A stretch of 64,000 nt of DNA from contig JARRKC010000004.1 of assembly GCA_037388505.1 (NCBI GenBank), positions 310,001 through 374,000 on the forward strand, in the 5' to 3' direction. The translations under genes were made by a program, and so were the position numbers. The DNA comes from JARRKC01 sp037388505. Lineage in GTDB: Bacteria > Acidobacteriota > UBA6911 > RPQK01 > JAPXNP01. Positions within the stretch are counted from its first letter, which is position 1, and each line of letters begins with the position of its first letter. The notes beneath the pieces are model-generated. The model did not search any database. It was not told the DNA's origin and saw only the letters and a program-made list of their open reading frames with translations. Shown here piece after piece: positions 44,709-53,587 of the stretch.

Positions 44709-47558
44709 TCATCGCAGGTTCTCATCCAGGATTCCCCGGACCTTCGCGGCCAGGCCCTGGACGGAGAAGGGCTTCTGGATGAACTGAACGCCTTCGTCCA
44801 AGACACCTCGATGCGCGATGACGTCGTCCGTATAGCCGGAGGCAAACAGCACTTTGAGTCCCGGGTACTCTTGGATGGCCTTCGCGTAGAGCTCCCGACC
44901 GTTCAGCCCGGGCATGACCACATCGGTCAACAGCAGGTGTACCGGGCCATCGTGGGATGCCAACAGACTCAGCGCTTCATCACTATTGCCAGCCACCAGA
45001 ACACGATAGCCCTGCCGTTGAAGCACGACGCAAGCCAGACGACGGACTTGATCATCGTCCTCGACCAGAAGGATGGTCTCGGTTGCGTTCGAATCTGGAG
45101 CACTCTCTGCACGGCTCGTGGGTTCGCAGCCCGTTCTCTCTGTCGCCGGGAGGAGGATTTCGAAGGTCGTCCCCTGCCCTGGCCGACTTTGGACATGGAT
45201 GCTGCCGCCGTGCTGCTTGACAATGCCGTACACCGTGGACAGTCCAAGGCCGGTTCCCCGCTCCCCCTTGGTCGAGAAGAAAGGTTCGAAAATGTGGCCT
45301 CGTGTCTCCTCATCCATGCCGCAACCGGTGTCCCGAACGGCCAAGACAGCATAGACGCCCGGATCCAGGTCAGGGTGTGCCGTCGCTTCGCCCGCCTGCC
45401 CGAGATCTACCTGACCCGTCTCGATGGTCAGCATTCCGCCGTTGGGCATCGCTTCGGAGGCATTGACTGCAAGGTTCATGATGATCTGTTCGATCTGCCC
45501 GACATCGGCAAGAACAGCCGGAATGTCCGGCGAAGGGAGGACTTCGATTTCAATGTCTTCCGGGATCGTGCGCCTGAGGAGTTTTTCGAAGCCGACGACT
45601 GCCTCATTGATGTCTAGAGGCTTGAATTCCAGAGTCTGGTTTCGGCTGAAAGCCAGCAACTGACGAACCAAGTCTCGAGCGCAGAATCCCGCCCGCAGAA
45701 TCTCGTTGACCGACTCACGGCGCGCATCACGAGTGGGAAGATCTTCCAGCAGCATCTCACCATAGCCCAGGATGGGCGAGAGCAGGTTGTTGAGATCGTG
45801 GGCAACACCTCCGGCCAGACGTCCGATGGCGTCGACTCTCTGTGCCTGTCGCATCTCCTCCCTGACTCTGACCTCCTGCGTAATGTCTCGCGAAACGCCA
45901 CAGAGCCCCACGACCCGCCCGGAGGCGTCTCTCACCGGAGATTTGTTCGTATTGATCGCCAGGGTCGTGCCCCCGATTCTCCGGTTGAAGGTACCCCGCA
46001 TCGGAGTGCCTTCGAGAACCTGTCGATCGATCCGCACGATCTCGCTGAAGTCTTCCTCGGCGAATAGATCGGCGTCGGTCCGGCCGAGGATTTCTTCGCG
46101 AGGACGCCCAAACAGCCGCGCCGTCGCCTGGTTACAGTGTGTATAACGAAGGTCGGTATCTTTGAGATAGATGGCGTCCGTGGCGGAGTCAAAGATGGCT
46201 CGAAGGCGCTCCTCACTTTCTCGGAGCGCTCCCTCGGCCTGTTTGCGTTTGGTGATGTCGCGACACACGCAGAAGACCAGCTTTTGTCCGCCGCATATGG
46301 CGCCGTTCGTACTGATCTCCACATCGATCAAGGAGCCGTCCTTGCAGCAGTGAAGCGTCTCGAAGTGATGGCCCTTCTCATCAACGGTCCGGATCATCTC
46401 CTTCAACGTATTGTGCTCGATTTGACGGTCCCAGTCCCAGACGTGGAGTTCCAGCATCTCTTCGGGAGAATAGCCGAGCATCTCAGCGAACCGCTTGTTC
46501 GCTTCGTAGACCTTGCCGTTCTCATCCATGACCACGATTCCGTCACGAGACTGCTCGACGAGGATCCTTCGCCGAATTGCTTCCTCCGCGAGGATTTCTT
46601 CCGCCTGTTTGCGTTCGGTGATGTCCCGGACAATGGCCAGTATGAGCTCGCGGCCTTCAAAGCGGACTTTGGCCGTGTTGATCTCGACGTCGTAGACGCT
46701 GCCATCCTTTCGTCTGTGGCGCACTTCCAGAATGACGGGTTGCTCCGGGCGCCACCCACGCCATTGCCGCAGGATCTCGCCTCGCCCTATTTCCTGGGGA
46801 TTGTCGGATGCTTCCGAGTCTTCGGGAAGGAGATCGAAGATGCTCGAGGACAACAACTCGTCTTTGGAGTATCCGGACTGCGCCACGGCGGCCTTGTTGG
46901 CATCGAGGATGTTCCCATCCAGATCATGCAGGAAGATTCCGTTCGCGGATTGCTCGAACAATGCCTGGTATTTCTGCGTGCTGTTGGACAGCGCCCTGGT
47001 ATGCTCCCTGGCTTGTGATTCCAGTGCACGCTGAGCCTCATCGAGTGCATTGGAACTGCGAGCGTTCTCGATGTGTGACGCCACGAGCTTCGCCGCACTG
47101 TCGAGGAAGGGCCGCCACAATCCGGGCGCCGAGGCTTCGGTGAAGTGCAGGAACAAGGCACCGTAGTTCCCGCGACTCGTTCGCAGGCGGAACCGCCAGG
47201 GGTTCTTGCCGGAACCGACCGGACAGTCGTCGGAGCAACCAGTGGAGGAGCGCTCACCGTTGACCTTTTCCGCCGCGGGGCAGCGAGACGACACGGGGCT
47301 GCTACCTGGACTGACACTGCAGGTCGAACCCTCGATGCAGATCATGCATCGGACGACCCCCGGCAGCTCAGCCAACCCGCAGACCGTCCTCTGCGCCAGG
47401 TCACCTTCGTTCGGTGCTGCCTGTAGCGCACGTTGCAGCTCGAGAAGCTGCTCGGCTATGGAGGGTTCGAGTTCGCGCCGAGCCTCCGTGTCTGCGCCCG
47501 CAGCCGGCTGAGTTTCGGGCTTTTTCGGGGGAATCGATCTTCGAGCAGAACTCGACAT
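44709..47558 (-). CDS. Hybrid histidine kinase with multiple PAS domains
   Basis: Protein of 949 residues without membrane segments. A GAF-like N-terminal region (about 30-185) is followed by three PAS/PAC units (about 195-320, 330-450, 455-580; KYQALFEQSANGIFLHD, RRRILVEQSRDGIVVMD, RLRAIFDSATDAIYLKD), HisKA with His in GGVAHDLNNLLSPILG (about 600), HATPase_c (NASEAMPNGG, DTGCGMDEE, GTGLGLSTVYGIV) and a C-terminal receiver (ILLVEDDDQVRRLACVVL, Asp in LLLTDVVMPGLNG). The architecture is the common soluble sensor with internal phosphorelay receiver. Weak ribosome site (AGAGATAG). No cognate regulator is adjacent. Confidence 0.93.
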   Translation of the reverse strand: MSSSARRSIPPKKPETQPAAGADTEARRELEPSIAEQLLELQRALQAAPNEGDLAQRTVCGLAELPGVVRCMICIEGSTCSVSPGSSPVSSRCPAAEKVNGERSSTGCSDDCPVGSGKNPWRFRLRTSRGNYGALFLHFTEASAPGLWRPFLDSAAKLVASHIENARSSNALDEAQRALESQAREHTRALSNSTQKYQALFEQSANGIFLHDLDGNILDANKAAVAQSGYSKDELLSSSIFDLLPEDSEASDNPQEIGRGEILRQWRGWRPEQPVILEVRHRRKDGSVYDVEINTAKVRFEGRELILAIVRDITERKQAEEILAEEAIRRRILVEQSRDGIVVMDENGKVYEANKRFAEMLGYSPEEMLELHVWDWDRQIEHNTLKEMIRTVDEKGHHFETLHCCKDGSLIDVEISTNGAICGGQKLVFCVCRDITKRKQAEGALRESEERLRAIFDSATDAIYLKDTDLRYTHCNQATARLFGRPREEILGRTDADLFAEEDFSEIVRIDRQVLEGTPMRGTFNRRIGGTTLAINTNKSPVRDASGRVVGLCGVSRDITQEVRVREEMRQAQRVDAIGRLAGGVAHDLNNLLSPILGYGEMLLEDLPTRDARRESVNEILRAGFCARDLVRQLLAFSRNQTLEFKPLDINEAVVGFEKLLRRTIPEDIEIEVLPSPDIPAVLADVGQIEQIIMNLAVNASEAMPNGGMLTIETGQVDLGQAGEATAHPDLDPGVYAVLAVRDTGCGMDEETRGHIFEPFFSTKGERGTGLGLSTVYGIVKQHGGSIHVQSRPGQGTTFEILLPATERTGCEPTSRAESAPDSNATETILLVEDDDQVRRLACVVLQRQGYRVLVAGNSDEALSLLASHDGPVHLLLTDVVMPGLNGRELYAKAIQEYPGLKVLFASGYTDDVIAHRGVLDEGVQFIQKPFSVQGLAAKVRGILDENLR

Positions 47559-47784
47559 GTGCTATCTCTATTCCGCCTTCCGGCTCGCGGCCTGGCGAGG
47601 CGGGGCGGCAAACCTCTCTTCAGCGGTCGCAAAGCAGGCACGCGGTTCCGCGGACGGTCCGTGTCGCTGCGGGCGAAAGCCAAGGCCTTCCCCTTTCAGT
47701 AGACTTCGGCAAGATGGAGTCGGACCATTAGCAGGCGTCCCGTACGATAGAAGGATGCCATTGCCCGCTCACCTTCTCCCCGAC

Positions 47785-47895
47785 GCCCCAGTAGAAGTAG
47801 GTCGTCACTCCGGCGGCGATCTTTGACACCCGCTCCCCCTGGGGGCCATAGGCATTCGGGGCCGTCGACCCTCCGTCGATCCTGATCAAGTCGGC
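47785..47895 (-). pseudogene. RHS/YD-repeat relic
   Basis: The minus strand reads ADLIRIDGGSTAPN then AYGPQGERVSKIAAGVTTYF and YWG, which is a single YD/RHS repeat (pattern G-RVSK--DGVTTYY-Y). Nothing on either side extends the RHS protein, so this is a fragment left from a larger element. RHS remnants are typical of sites where polymorphic toxin genes were lost or shuffled. Confidence 0.6.
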
Positions 47896-47967
47896 CAACG
47901 ACCCTTGCATTTCCCTGGGGCGATGACGTTGACGCCGGAGATCAAGCGATTCTCCCCATGGCATTGA

Positions 47968-48390
47968 GACGCCAACGGCGTCGCTTCATCTGCGAGCTTT
48001 GGGCAGCCGCCCAAAGCCAAACACCGCCCAAAGGATGCCCCCAGCGCTGAAGGCGCGATTCAATGCATCCGCCCGCCGGGCCGTTCGATCGCGGGACTGA
48101 GTCGCGCCTTCAGCGCTCTCGACCTGCACATCGGCATGGTCCGTGGGCGACGCCCGGGCGGGGCCCGGGCTCTGCCCACGGCTCTCGGATGAGGCGACGC
48201 CGTTGGCGTCTTCCGATCTTTCAGGATCTGCGTGCAGAGTTCGGACCAGCGGCACCGACAGGCCCCGGGCAGGGGCCGGATTCCGATAGCCCGGGGGCAA
48301 GCCGCCCCGGCGCGACCCCGGGGACCATCCAACCCCACGATATCCGGAGTCCCGAGAGGGACGCGACCCGGTTCTGTCCCGTCCTCTCGG
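47968..48390. repeat. Nested palindrome cluster
   Basis: Several inverted repeats lie within 420 bp: GACGCCAACGGCGTCGC (47968-47984) returns inverted within 48184-48210; CTTTGGGC/GCCCAAAG (47997-48016); AGCGCTGAAGGCGCGA (48043-48058) returns perfectly inverted at 48102-48117; CCGTGGGC/GCCCACGG (48141-48181) encloses two GCCCGGGC palindromes; CCGAGAGG/CCTCTCGG (48352-48390). Similar interspersed palindromes occur in other repeat-rich bacterial genomes; the role is unknown. Confidence 0.75.
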
Positions 48391-48570
48391 TATCCTTCCC
48401 GAAGCCCCTCGGGACGGCGAACCTCCGGGCTCGACGGGGCCGGCAAGTAGCCGGAGACGTTCATCTCGGGGTGGAAAAGCCCAGGAGTCAGCCATTGAAA
48501 CGGGGGTCGGCTCACTCGCGTTCGCGCACTGAATTGGGCGATGCAGGTTCCGTCGTCCGCGCCCACCGCC

Positions 48571-48656
48571 CGTACACAGCGTCCGTACGCGGCGTCAGTG
48601 CGCAGCGTCGGTACGCAGCATCCGTACGCAGCGTCCGTGCGTAGCGTCCGTGCGCG
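48571..48656. repeat. 13-bp tandem repeat array
   Basis: Six 13-bp units follow one another from 48579: GCGTCCGTACGCG, GCGTCAGTGCGCA, GCGTCGGTACGCA, GCATCCGTACGCA, GCGTCCGTGCGTA, GCGTCCGTGCGCG, preceded by a partial unit at 48571. The unit length is not a multiple of three and no gene crosses it. Iteron-like in look; no replication gene is nearby. Confidence 0.8.
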
Positions 48657-48777
48657 ACCGCCTGGGAGCGCCCCCCAGAACGGTCATCGAATCCCTGTCA
48701 TGCTGCCCCGGCGAGATAGGTGACACGCAGGTGACCATGACCGGATTTCGTCCTCGCTCAGTTCCGGAGATTGCAGC

Positions 48778-50241
48778 ATGGCTACGTTGAGCCCCAACTT
48801 CGATCGGGTTCCTCGGGTAAGCTATCGGCAGACCCGAACGAAGCATGAATCAGAGACGGCGGTGACTCGGGAGATGCCTGACCAAGCTAGGATCGGAAGG
48901 GAATCGACGGCGAAACCGTACGGCCGCCGACGGAAGGGCCTCGGGTCCGCGAGCTTCGTCGGCTTGTCGTTGGTTCAGTTCCTGACAGTCCTGAATGACA
49001 ACAGCTACCGTTGGCTCGTTGTTCCCATCGGATACGCACTCGTCGGTCCCCAGCACAAGGGGCTGATTCTGACACTCGGTCTGGCCGGTTTCGTGATTCC
49101 CTATATCCTGCTGGTTGCCCCGGCCGCCTACCTGGCCGACCGATTCAGCAAGCGCCGAGTCATCGGCGGGTGCATGCTGCTCCAGGCTGTGATTCTCATC
49201 CTGGGAATCGGTGCCATATTGATGGAGAACACCGTTCTGATCTTTGCGACGCTGACGCTCATGGGTGCTCAGGGTGCACTGCTGAGCCCCGCTAGGGCCG
49301 GCACGATTCCGGAGACCGTCCATGCCGACAGAATCTCGCGTGCGAACGGAGTCATGGGCATGGCTACGGTCCTGGCTGCGGTGGTGGGCAGCGTATTGGG
49401 CAATACCCTCTATCTCTGGACGGCGCCTCTGGGCAAAACCCGCTGGTGGCTTTCGGCCTCCGTTCTGATCGGCATTTCACTGCTGGGCTGGGCGGTCAGT
49501 CTTCTGATCCTGAAGAAGGAACCGGCCGATCCCGCCCGTCCGCTACCGAGACATCTGTTCACCGAGACTCGACTGGACCTCGATGCTCTCCGGTCGGACC
49601 GGGGTTTGATGGCGGCGGCGTCAGCGAGCGCGTTCTTCTGGTTTCTCGCGGCACTGGCGCAGGTCAACGTCTATTTGCTGGGCACGACGATTCTGAACAT
49701 CACCCAGGAGCAGGTCGGTTATCTCCTGGCGATTCTGGCTCTCGGTGTGGCGGTCGGCGCCATCGTCGCAGGGCTCTGGTCCGGAGGAAGCATCGAACCG
49801 GGAATCGTCCCGTTCGGTGCCGCTTTGATCACCTTGAGCTCGTTCATGCTCTACGTGACGACTCGAGGACGTGCAGCGCATGCCGACTTCTACGAGACCC
49901 TGTTCTATCTTTTCCTGATGGGCTTCGGCTCCGGCCTTTACGATGTTCCCCTGCAATCCTATCTTCAATACAACAGTCTGGTCACCATACGGGGACGGGT
50001 GCTGGCGGCCAGCAATTTTCTGGCTTTCTCGGCCATGCTCTTCGCCGCGCTTCTCTTCTGGATTGCCCGCTCCGTCCTGGGAGAATCGGCCAGCATCATC
50101 TATCTGGCCGGTGGCGTGATCGCACTCATCGTTACGACCATCATCGTCTACCTCATCCCCCACCAGATGAAACGAGCGATGCTGCGTGCACTCTCTGGAA
50201 TGTGGAAACTGTTCCGTCAGAAGCCCAGGGCTAGACTATGA
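48778..50241 (+). CDS. LplT-like MFS transporter
   Basis: MFS protein of 487 residues with an unusual hydrophilic N-terminal extension of about 50 residues before the first helix. The block FVGLSLVQFLTVLNDNSYRWLV resembles the lysophospholipid transporter LplT and the membrane half of Aas-type proteins (seen here in pieces of fewer than 20 residues: QFLTVLNDNSYRW). The loop 2-3 motif is YLADRFSKRRV. GGAG lies 8 nt before the ATG at 48778; an internal ATG at 48871 is possible. It may flip lysophospholipids; no acyltransferase is adjacent, so the substrate is uncertain. Confidence 0.82.
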   Translation: MATLSPNFDRVPRVSYRQTRTKHESETAVTREMPDQARIGRESTAKPYGRRRKGLGSASFVGLSLVQFLTVLNDNSYRWLVVPIGYALVGPQHKGLILTLGLAGFVIPYILLVAPAAYLADRFSKRRVIGGCMLLQAVILILGIGAILMENTVLIFATLTLMGAQGALLSPARAGTIPETVHADRISRANGVMGMATVLAAVVGSVLGNTLYLWTAPLGKTRWWLSASVLIGISLLGWAVSLLILKKEPADPARPLPRHLFTETRLDLDALRSDRGLMAAASASAFFWFLAALAQVNVYLLGTTILNITQEQVGYLLAILALGVAVGAIVAGLWSGGSIEPGIVPFGAALITLSSFMLYVTTRGRAAHADFYETLFYLFLMGFGSGLYDVPLQSYLQYNSLVTIRGRVLAASNFLAFSAMLFAALLFWIARSVLGESASIIYLAGGVIALIVTTIIVYLIPHQMKRAMLRALSGMWKLFRQKPRARL

Positions 50242-50302
50242 TACGAATGCGGAATCGCCGTCGCTGACGGTGGGCTGACGGCAGGGACGGAGGAATCGCG
50301 AA

Positions 50303-50554
50303 ATGCCCAACGTGGAAATGGTCACAGTCTTCGAAGCCGACAATCTCACAGCCCTTTCTCTTGCCGAATCCGCCCTCGAGGATGCCGGGGTCGAATACGT
50401 GACCGTCGGACAGCGGCTGTACGCCGCCGGTTTCCCGGTCAATCGACCGGTCTGGATCCAGGTGAGCCGGGAAGATGAGGCTCGCGCCGAGCAGGCTCTC
50501 GAGCACCTTCGCACATCCCATGACAACCCCCCGGACGACGTTGACGAAGGATAG
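50303..50554 (+). CDS. DUF2007 small protein
   Basis: Protein of 83 residues with GGAGGA 8 nt before the ATG. VFEADNLTALSLAESALEDAGVEYV and the C-terminal EDEARAEQALEHL match DUF2007, a ferredoxin-like fold domain described as a putative signal-transducing protein. It follows the LplT-like gene by 61 bp on the same strand and may be cotranscribed. Confidence 0.85.
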   Translation: MPNVEMVTVFEADNLTALSLAESALEDAGVEYVTVGQRLYAAGFPVNRPVWIQVSREDEARAEQALEHLRTSHDNPPDDVDEG

Positions 50555-50615
50555 GGCTCGAGCGCCCGTCGAGGAGACGCTCGTCGATGCAGCCGGAGGC
50601 CTGAGCAGCTCCCGG

Positions 50616-51104
50616 TCAAACCTTGGCAGCCCCGTTCACCAATTCCTGGATCGCAATGCCCACCAGTTTCGGAAGAACCGCCTCGACGGAAGGAGAGAGT
50701 GCCGTACCTGGATCCGTCGTTGCGGGCTGGATACCCATCAGAAGCACCTCCTTCGGCTCCAGGTCCATCAGGCGCAGGGCCGCCAGCAGGTCGGTCAGGC
50801 TCAGATCGTGAGCATGGCTGGCGAAAGGCAACTTCCGAAGCTCCTCTGCGTCCAGGCGAACAAGCGTTCCAGGAGCCTCTCCGACGTCTACGCAGTCGAG
50901 GACCAGTAGACGGGAAACTCCGGCCACGTATCCCAGGAGTTCCAGACCGAATGTGCCTGCATCGACCAGGCGCACGCCCTGGGGAACACGGGAATCCCCT
51001 TCCAGCAGTTGCAGGGCTCGCACTCCGAGACCATCGTCGGACAGGATCAGGTTCCCCATCCCAAGGACGACCGTAGAGGGGATCGAATCACTTCGGTCGC
51101 TCAT
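50616..51104 (-). CDS. hyaD: [NiFe]-hydrogenase maturation protease
   Basis: Endopeptidase of 162 residues of the HyaD/HybD family, which removes the C-terminal tail of the large subunit after nickel insertion. GMGNLILSDDGLGVRAL holds the first metal ligand, DAGTFGLELL the second (Asp) and the His in SHAHDLSL the third. The ATG overlaps the stop of the cytochrome gene (ATGA), so it is translated from the same operon. Its target tail (15 residues after His555 of the large subunit) is present. Confidence 0.93.
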   Translation of the reverse strand: MSDRSDSIPSTVVLGMGNLILSDDGLGVRALQLLEGDSRVPQGVRLVDAGTFGLELLGYVAGVSRLLVLDCVDVGEAPGTLVRLDAEELRKLPFASHAHDLSLTDLLAALRLMDLEPKEVLLMGIQPATTDPGTALSPSVEAVLPKLVGIAIQELVNGAAKV

Positions 51105-51859
51105 CGGGTTCCGACGACCGCCTCGGATGAGGTTTCTGCATCACAGGGTGCCACCCCTTCCAACTCGCGCACGGGGACGAATTTGTAGCCCGTGAAGATG
51201 CTCTCGATCAGAGCGTTCTTCTCCTCCATCGAGACGAGAACGGCGCTGTAGACGTGATGGATCGCAAATGCCAGGAAACCCCACATGACAAAGTAGTGGA
51301 TCATGCGCAGATACTGGATGTTGATCAGATGCGGCAGCCATCCGAAGATGGACGTAACGACGGAATGATTCAGAATCTCTCCGTACATGGCAAAGCCGGT
51401 CAAAATCTGGACCAGCATCAGGAGGAACATGAACACGTAGACGACCGCAGCCAGAGAGTTGTGACCGATGCGGTAGGCGGGCCGCCAGCGCAGGAACGAA
51501 TAGTAGAGGATCATCTCGCCGATGCCGCGCCACTGGCTGCGCCGGATGGGAATGAACGCCGGCCAGCGGGAACAGTGATTCCCTTTGAACATCCAGTAGA
51601 TGCGGACGATGAACGAGGCTGTGAAGACGAACCCCGCCAGGATGTGGATGAATCGCATCGTGGCCATCGTGTAGGGTGCTGTGGATCGTATTTCGATGAA
51701 GGGATCGTGGATGTAGTAGCCGGTAAACGCCAGCACGGCGACGGCGAGCACGGTCACCCAGTGGGTCACGCGTACCGGCAACTCCCAGACGTAGGCGCGG
51801 ACCAGTTCCGATCCGGGCTGGCCAGGAAGAGGCTGACTGACGGCTGCTGTTTCGAACAT
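51101..51859 (-). CDS. hyaC: Ni/Fe-hydrogenase b-type cytochrome subunit
   Basis: Integral membrane diheme cytochrome b of 252 residues that anchors the hydrogenase and passes electrons to quinone. Four to five membrane segments; heme-ligand His residues are expected in VRVTHWVTVLA, MRFIHILAGF, RIGHNSLAAV and YFVMWGFLAFAIHHVYSA. GAGGAG lies 6 nt before the ATG; the gene is 15 bp after the large subunit gene. Confidence 0.93.
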   Translation of the reverse strand: MFETAAVSQPLPGQPGSELVRAYVWELPVRVTHWVTVLAVAVLAFTGYYIHDPFIEIRSTAPYTMATMRFIHILAGFVFTASFIVRIYWMFKGNHCSRWPAFIPIRRSQWRGIGEMILYYSFLRWRPAYRIGHNSLAAVVYVFMFLLMLVQILTGFAMYGEILNHSVVTSIFGWLPHLINIQYLRMIHYFVMWGFLAFAIHHVYSAVLVSMEEKNALIESIFTGYKFVPVRELEGVAPCDAETSSEAVVGTR

Positions 51860-51874
51860 CGCGAACTCCTCTCC

Positions 51875-53587
51875 CTAGAGTGGATCCAGGTGCGTGTAGC
51901 GCCGGCCCCGCCCGTCCAGAACGTGAACCGCACAGGCCAGGCAGGGGTCGAACGAGTGGATCGTCCGCAGAATCTCCAGCGGTCGGCTCGGATCGGCCAG
52001 CCGGGTCTTGGGCAGGGCGGCCTCATAGGGACCGGGTTGACCCGACGTGTCCCGCGGGCCGCCGTTCCAGGTCGTGGGAGCCACAACCTGGTAGTGCTTG
52101 ACCAGGCGATTCTCGATCTCCACCCAGTGTCCGAGGGACCCGCGCGGAGCCTCGTGGGGACCAAAGCCGCGGGCGGATTTCGGCCACGTCGCAGGATCCC
52201 ATAGAGCCCCGTTGTGAATCTCGAGGTTCCCGCTCGACAGGTTGTCTGCCAGACGTTCCAGCCAGACGCCCATCTGATCGACGAATAGCTTCGTTTCCAG
52301 GGCTCGGGCCGCGATCCGCCCCAACGTCGAGAAGAGGGCCGTGGCCGGCAGTTTGAGCGTGGACAACGTCGAGTCGACAATGGCTTTGGCCTGCTTGTGC
52401 CCAGATGCGTAGGCCACCAGAAGACGAGCCAGAGGCCCAACCTCCATCGCTTTGTTGTCGTAGCGCGGCGCCTTGAGCCAGGAGTACTTGTCCTCCACGT
52501 TGAGGAACTTGTACGGGGGCTCCGGGCCAGTGTAGTTCGGATCGGTTTCGCCTTCGTACGGGGCACGCGCTTTCTCATCTCCCCCGGTGTACGCGTACCA
52601 GGAACGTGAGACGTACTCCGTGACCTTGTCGGGGGTGAAGGGGTGTACGGTCGAGAGATCCCGATCGAGGATGATCCCCCGCGGCATGAAATAGCGGGAA
52701 GGATCATGAATGCTTCCTTCGGGATAACCGCCATAGGCGAGGAAATTCCCGACGCCCTCGCCCACCTGCGTCCACTCGGGGTAAAAGGGAGCAATCGCGA
52801 GCAGGTCGGGCAGATACACCTGGTCGACGAATTCACGGGCCCGTTGAACTCTCTCGCGGAGAAAGTCGATGCGCTCGGGATTGATCACTGCCTCCGGCGA
52901 GTTCGGATCCATGGCGGTGGACATGCCTCCCACGAGGAAACTTTGCGGATGGGGATTCTTCCCGCCCAGCACGGCGTGTATTCTGATGAAATCCCGCTGG
53001 AACTCCAGCGCATCCAGATAGTGCGAGACGGCCAGCAGATCCGCCTCCGGCGGAAGCTTGTAGGCAGGATGCCCCCAGTAACCGTTCGTGAACAGGCTGA
53101 GCTGGCCGCTGTCGACCAGTGCCTTGACGCGGTCCTTCACTGCGGTGAAATGCCCCGCGCCCGCCTTCGGCCAGTCCGAGATGGAGGCGGCGAGCTGTGC
53201 CGTTTTCACCGGATCGGCCTTGAGTACACCGGTAACGTCGACCCAGTCGAGCGCACCGAGATGGTAGAAGTGGACGACATGATCCTGGATCATCTGGGAT
53301 CCCGCAATCAGGTTGCGCACTAACCTTGCGTTCTCGGGAACTTCGATCTGAAGGGCATCTTCGACCGCCCGTACCGACGCCAGCCCGTGCACGACCGTGC
53401 ACACGGAGCAGATGCGTTGCATCCAGTACCAGGCCTCGCGCGGGTCGTGGCCCTGGATGATCAGCTCGATACCGCGAAACATCGTCCCCGCGCTCCATGC
53501 GGTGGAAATGGTGTCGTTATCGACTTCGGCCTCAATGCGCAGATGGCCTTCAATCCTCGTCACGGGATCCACCACGATCCTGGGCAT
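51875..53587 (-). CDS. hyaB: [NiFe]-hydrogenase large subunit
   Basis: Catalytic subunit of 570 residues. The nickel ligands are Cys60 and Cys63 in RICSVCTVVH and Cys549 and Cys552 in DPCLACAVH. The first motif has Ser where RxCGxC is usual. The C-terminus VLDGRGRRYTHLDPL after His555 is the cleavable maturation tail. A GGAGGT site 6 nt before the ATG lies inside the end of the small-subunit gene, which it overlaps by 38 bp. Group 1 uptake hydrogenase with membrane cytochrome; the order small-large-cytochrome-protease resembles the Geobacter Hya operon. Confidence 0.95.
   Translation of the reverse strand: MPRIVVDPVTRIEGHLRIEAEVDNDTISTAWSAGTMFRGIELIIQGHDPREAWYWMQRICSVCTVVHGLASVRAVEDALQIEVPENARLVRNLIAGSQMIQDHVVHFYHLGALDWVDVTGVLKADPVKTAQLAASISDWPKAGAGHFTAVKDRVKALVDSGQLSLFTNGYWGHPAYKLPPEADLLAVSHYLDALEFQRDFIRIHAVLGGKNPHPQSFLVGGMSTAMDPNSPEAVINPERIDFLRERVQRAREFVDQVYLPDLLAIAPFYPEWTQVGEGVGNFLAYGGYPEGSIHDPSRYFMPRGIILDRDLSTVHPFTPDKVTEYVSRSWYAYTGGDEKARAPYEGETDPNYTGPEPPYKFLNVEDKYSWLKAPRYDNKAMEVGPLARLLVAYASGHKQAKAIVDSTLSTLKLPATALFSTLGRIAARALETKLFVDQMGVWLERLADNLSSGNLEIHNGALWDPATWPKSARGFGPHEAPRGSLGHWVEIENRLVKHYQVVAPTTWNGGPRDTSGQPGPYEAALPKTRLADPSRPLEILRTIHSFDPCLACAVHVLDGRGRRYTHLDPL

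Larger units (their letters stand above)
47559..48777. other. 1.2-kb gene-free repeat island
   Basis: No convincing gene; all frames give Arg/Pro/Gly-rich readings without family character. It holds an RHS relic (47785-47895), a cluster of nested palindromes (47968-48390) and a 13-bp tandem array (48571-48656), described separately. Confidence 0.75.

Noticed and set aside
47986..48566. Open frames of 160-190 codons in the repeat island
   Set aside because: All are Arg/Pro/Gly-rich translations of palindromic high-GC DNA and exist in several frames at once.
48571..48656. CRISPR array
   Set aside because: Units are contiguous 13-mers without spacers, and no cas gene is present.
51875..51960. 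Selenocysteine in the hydrogenase large subunit ([NiFeSe] type)
   Set aside because: The C-terminal motif is DPCLAC with normal Cys codons, so this enzyme is plain [NiFe].
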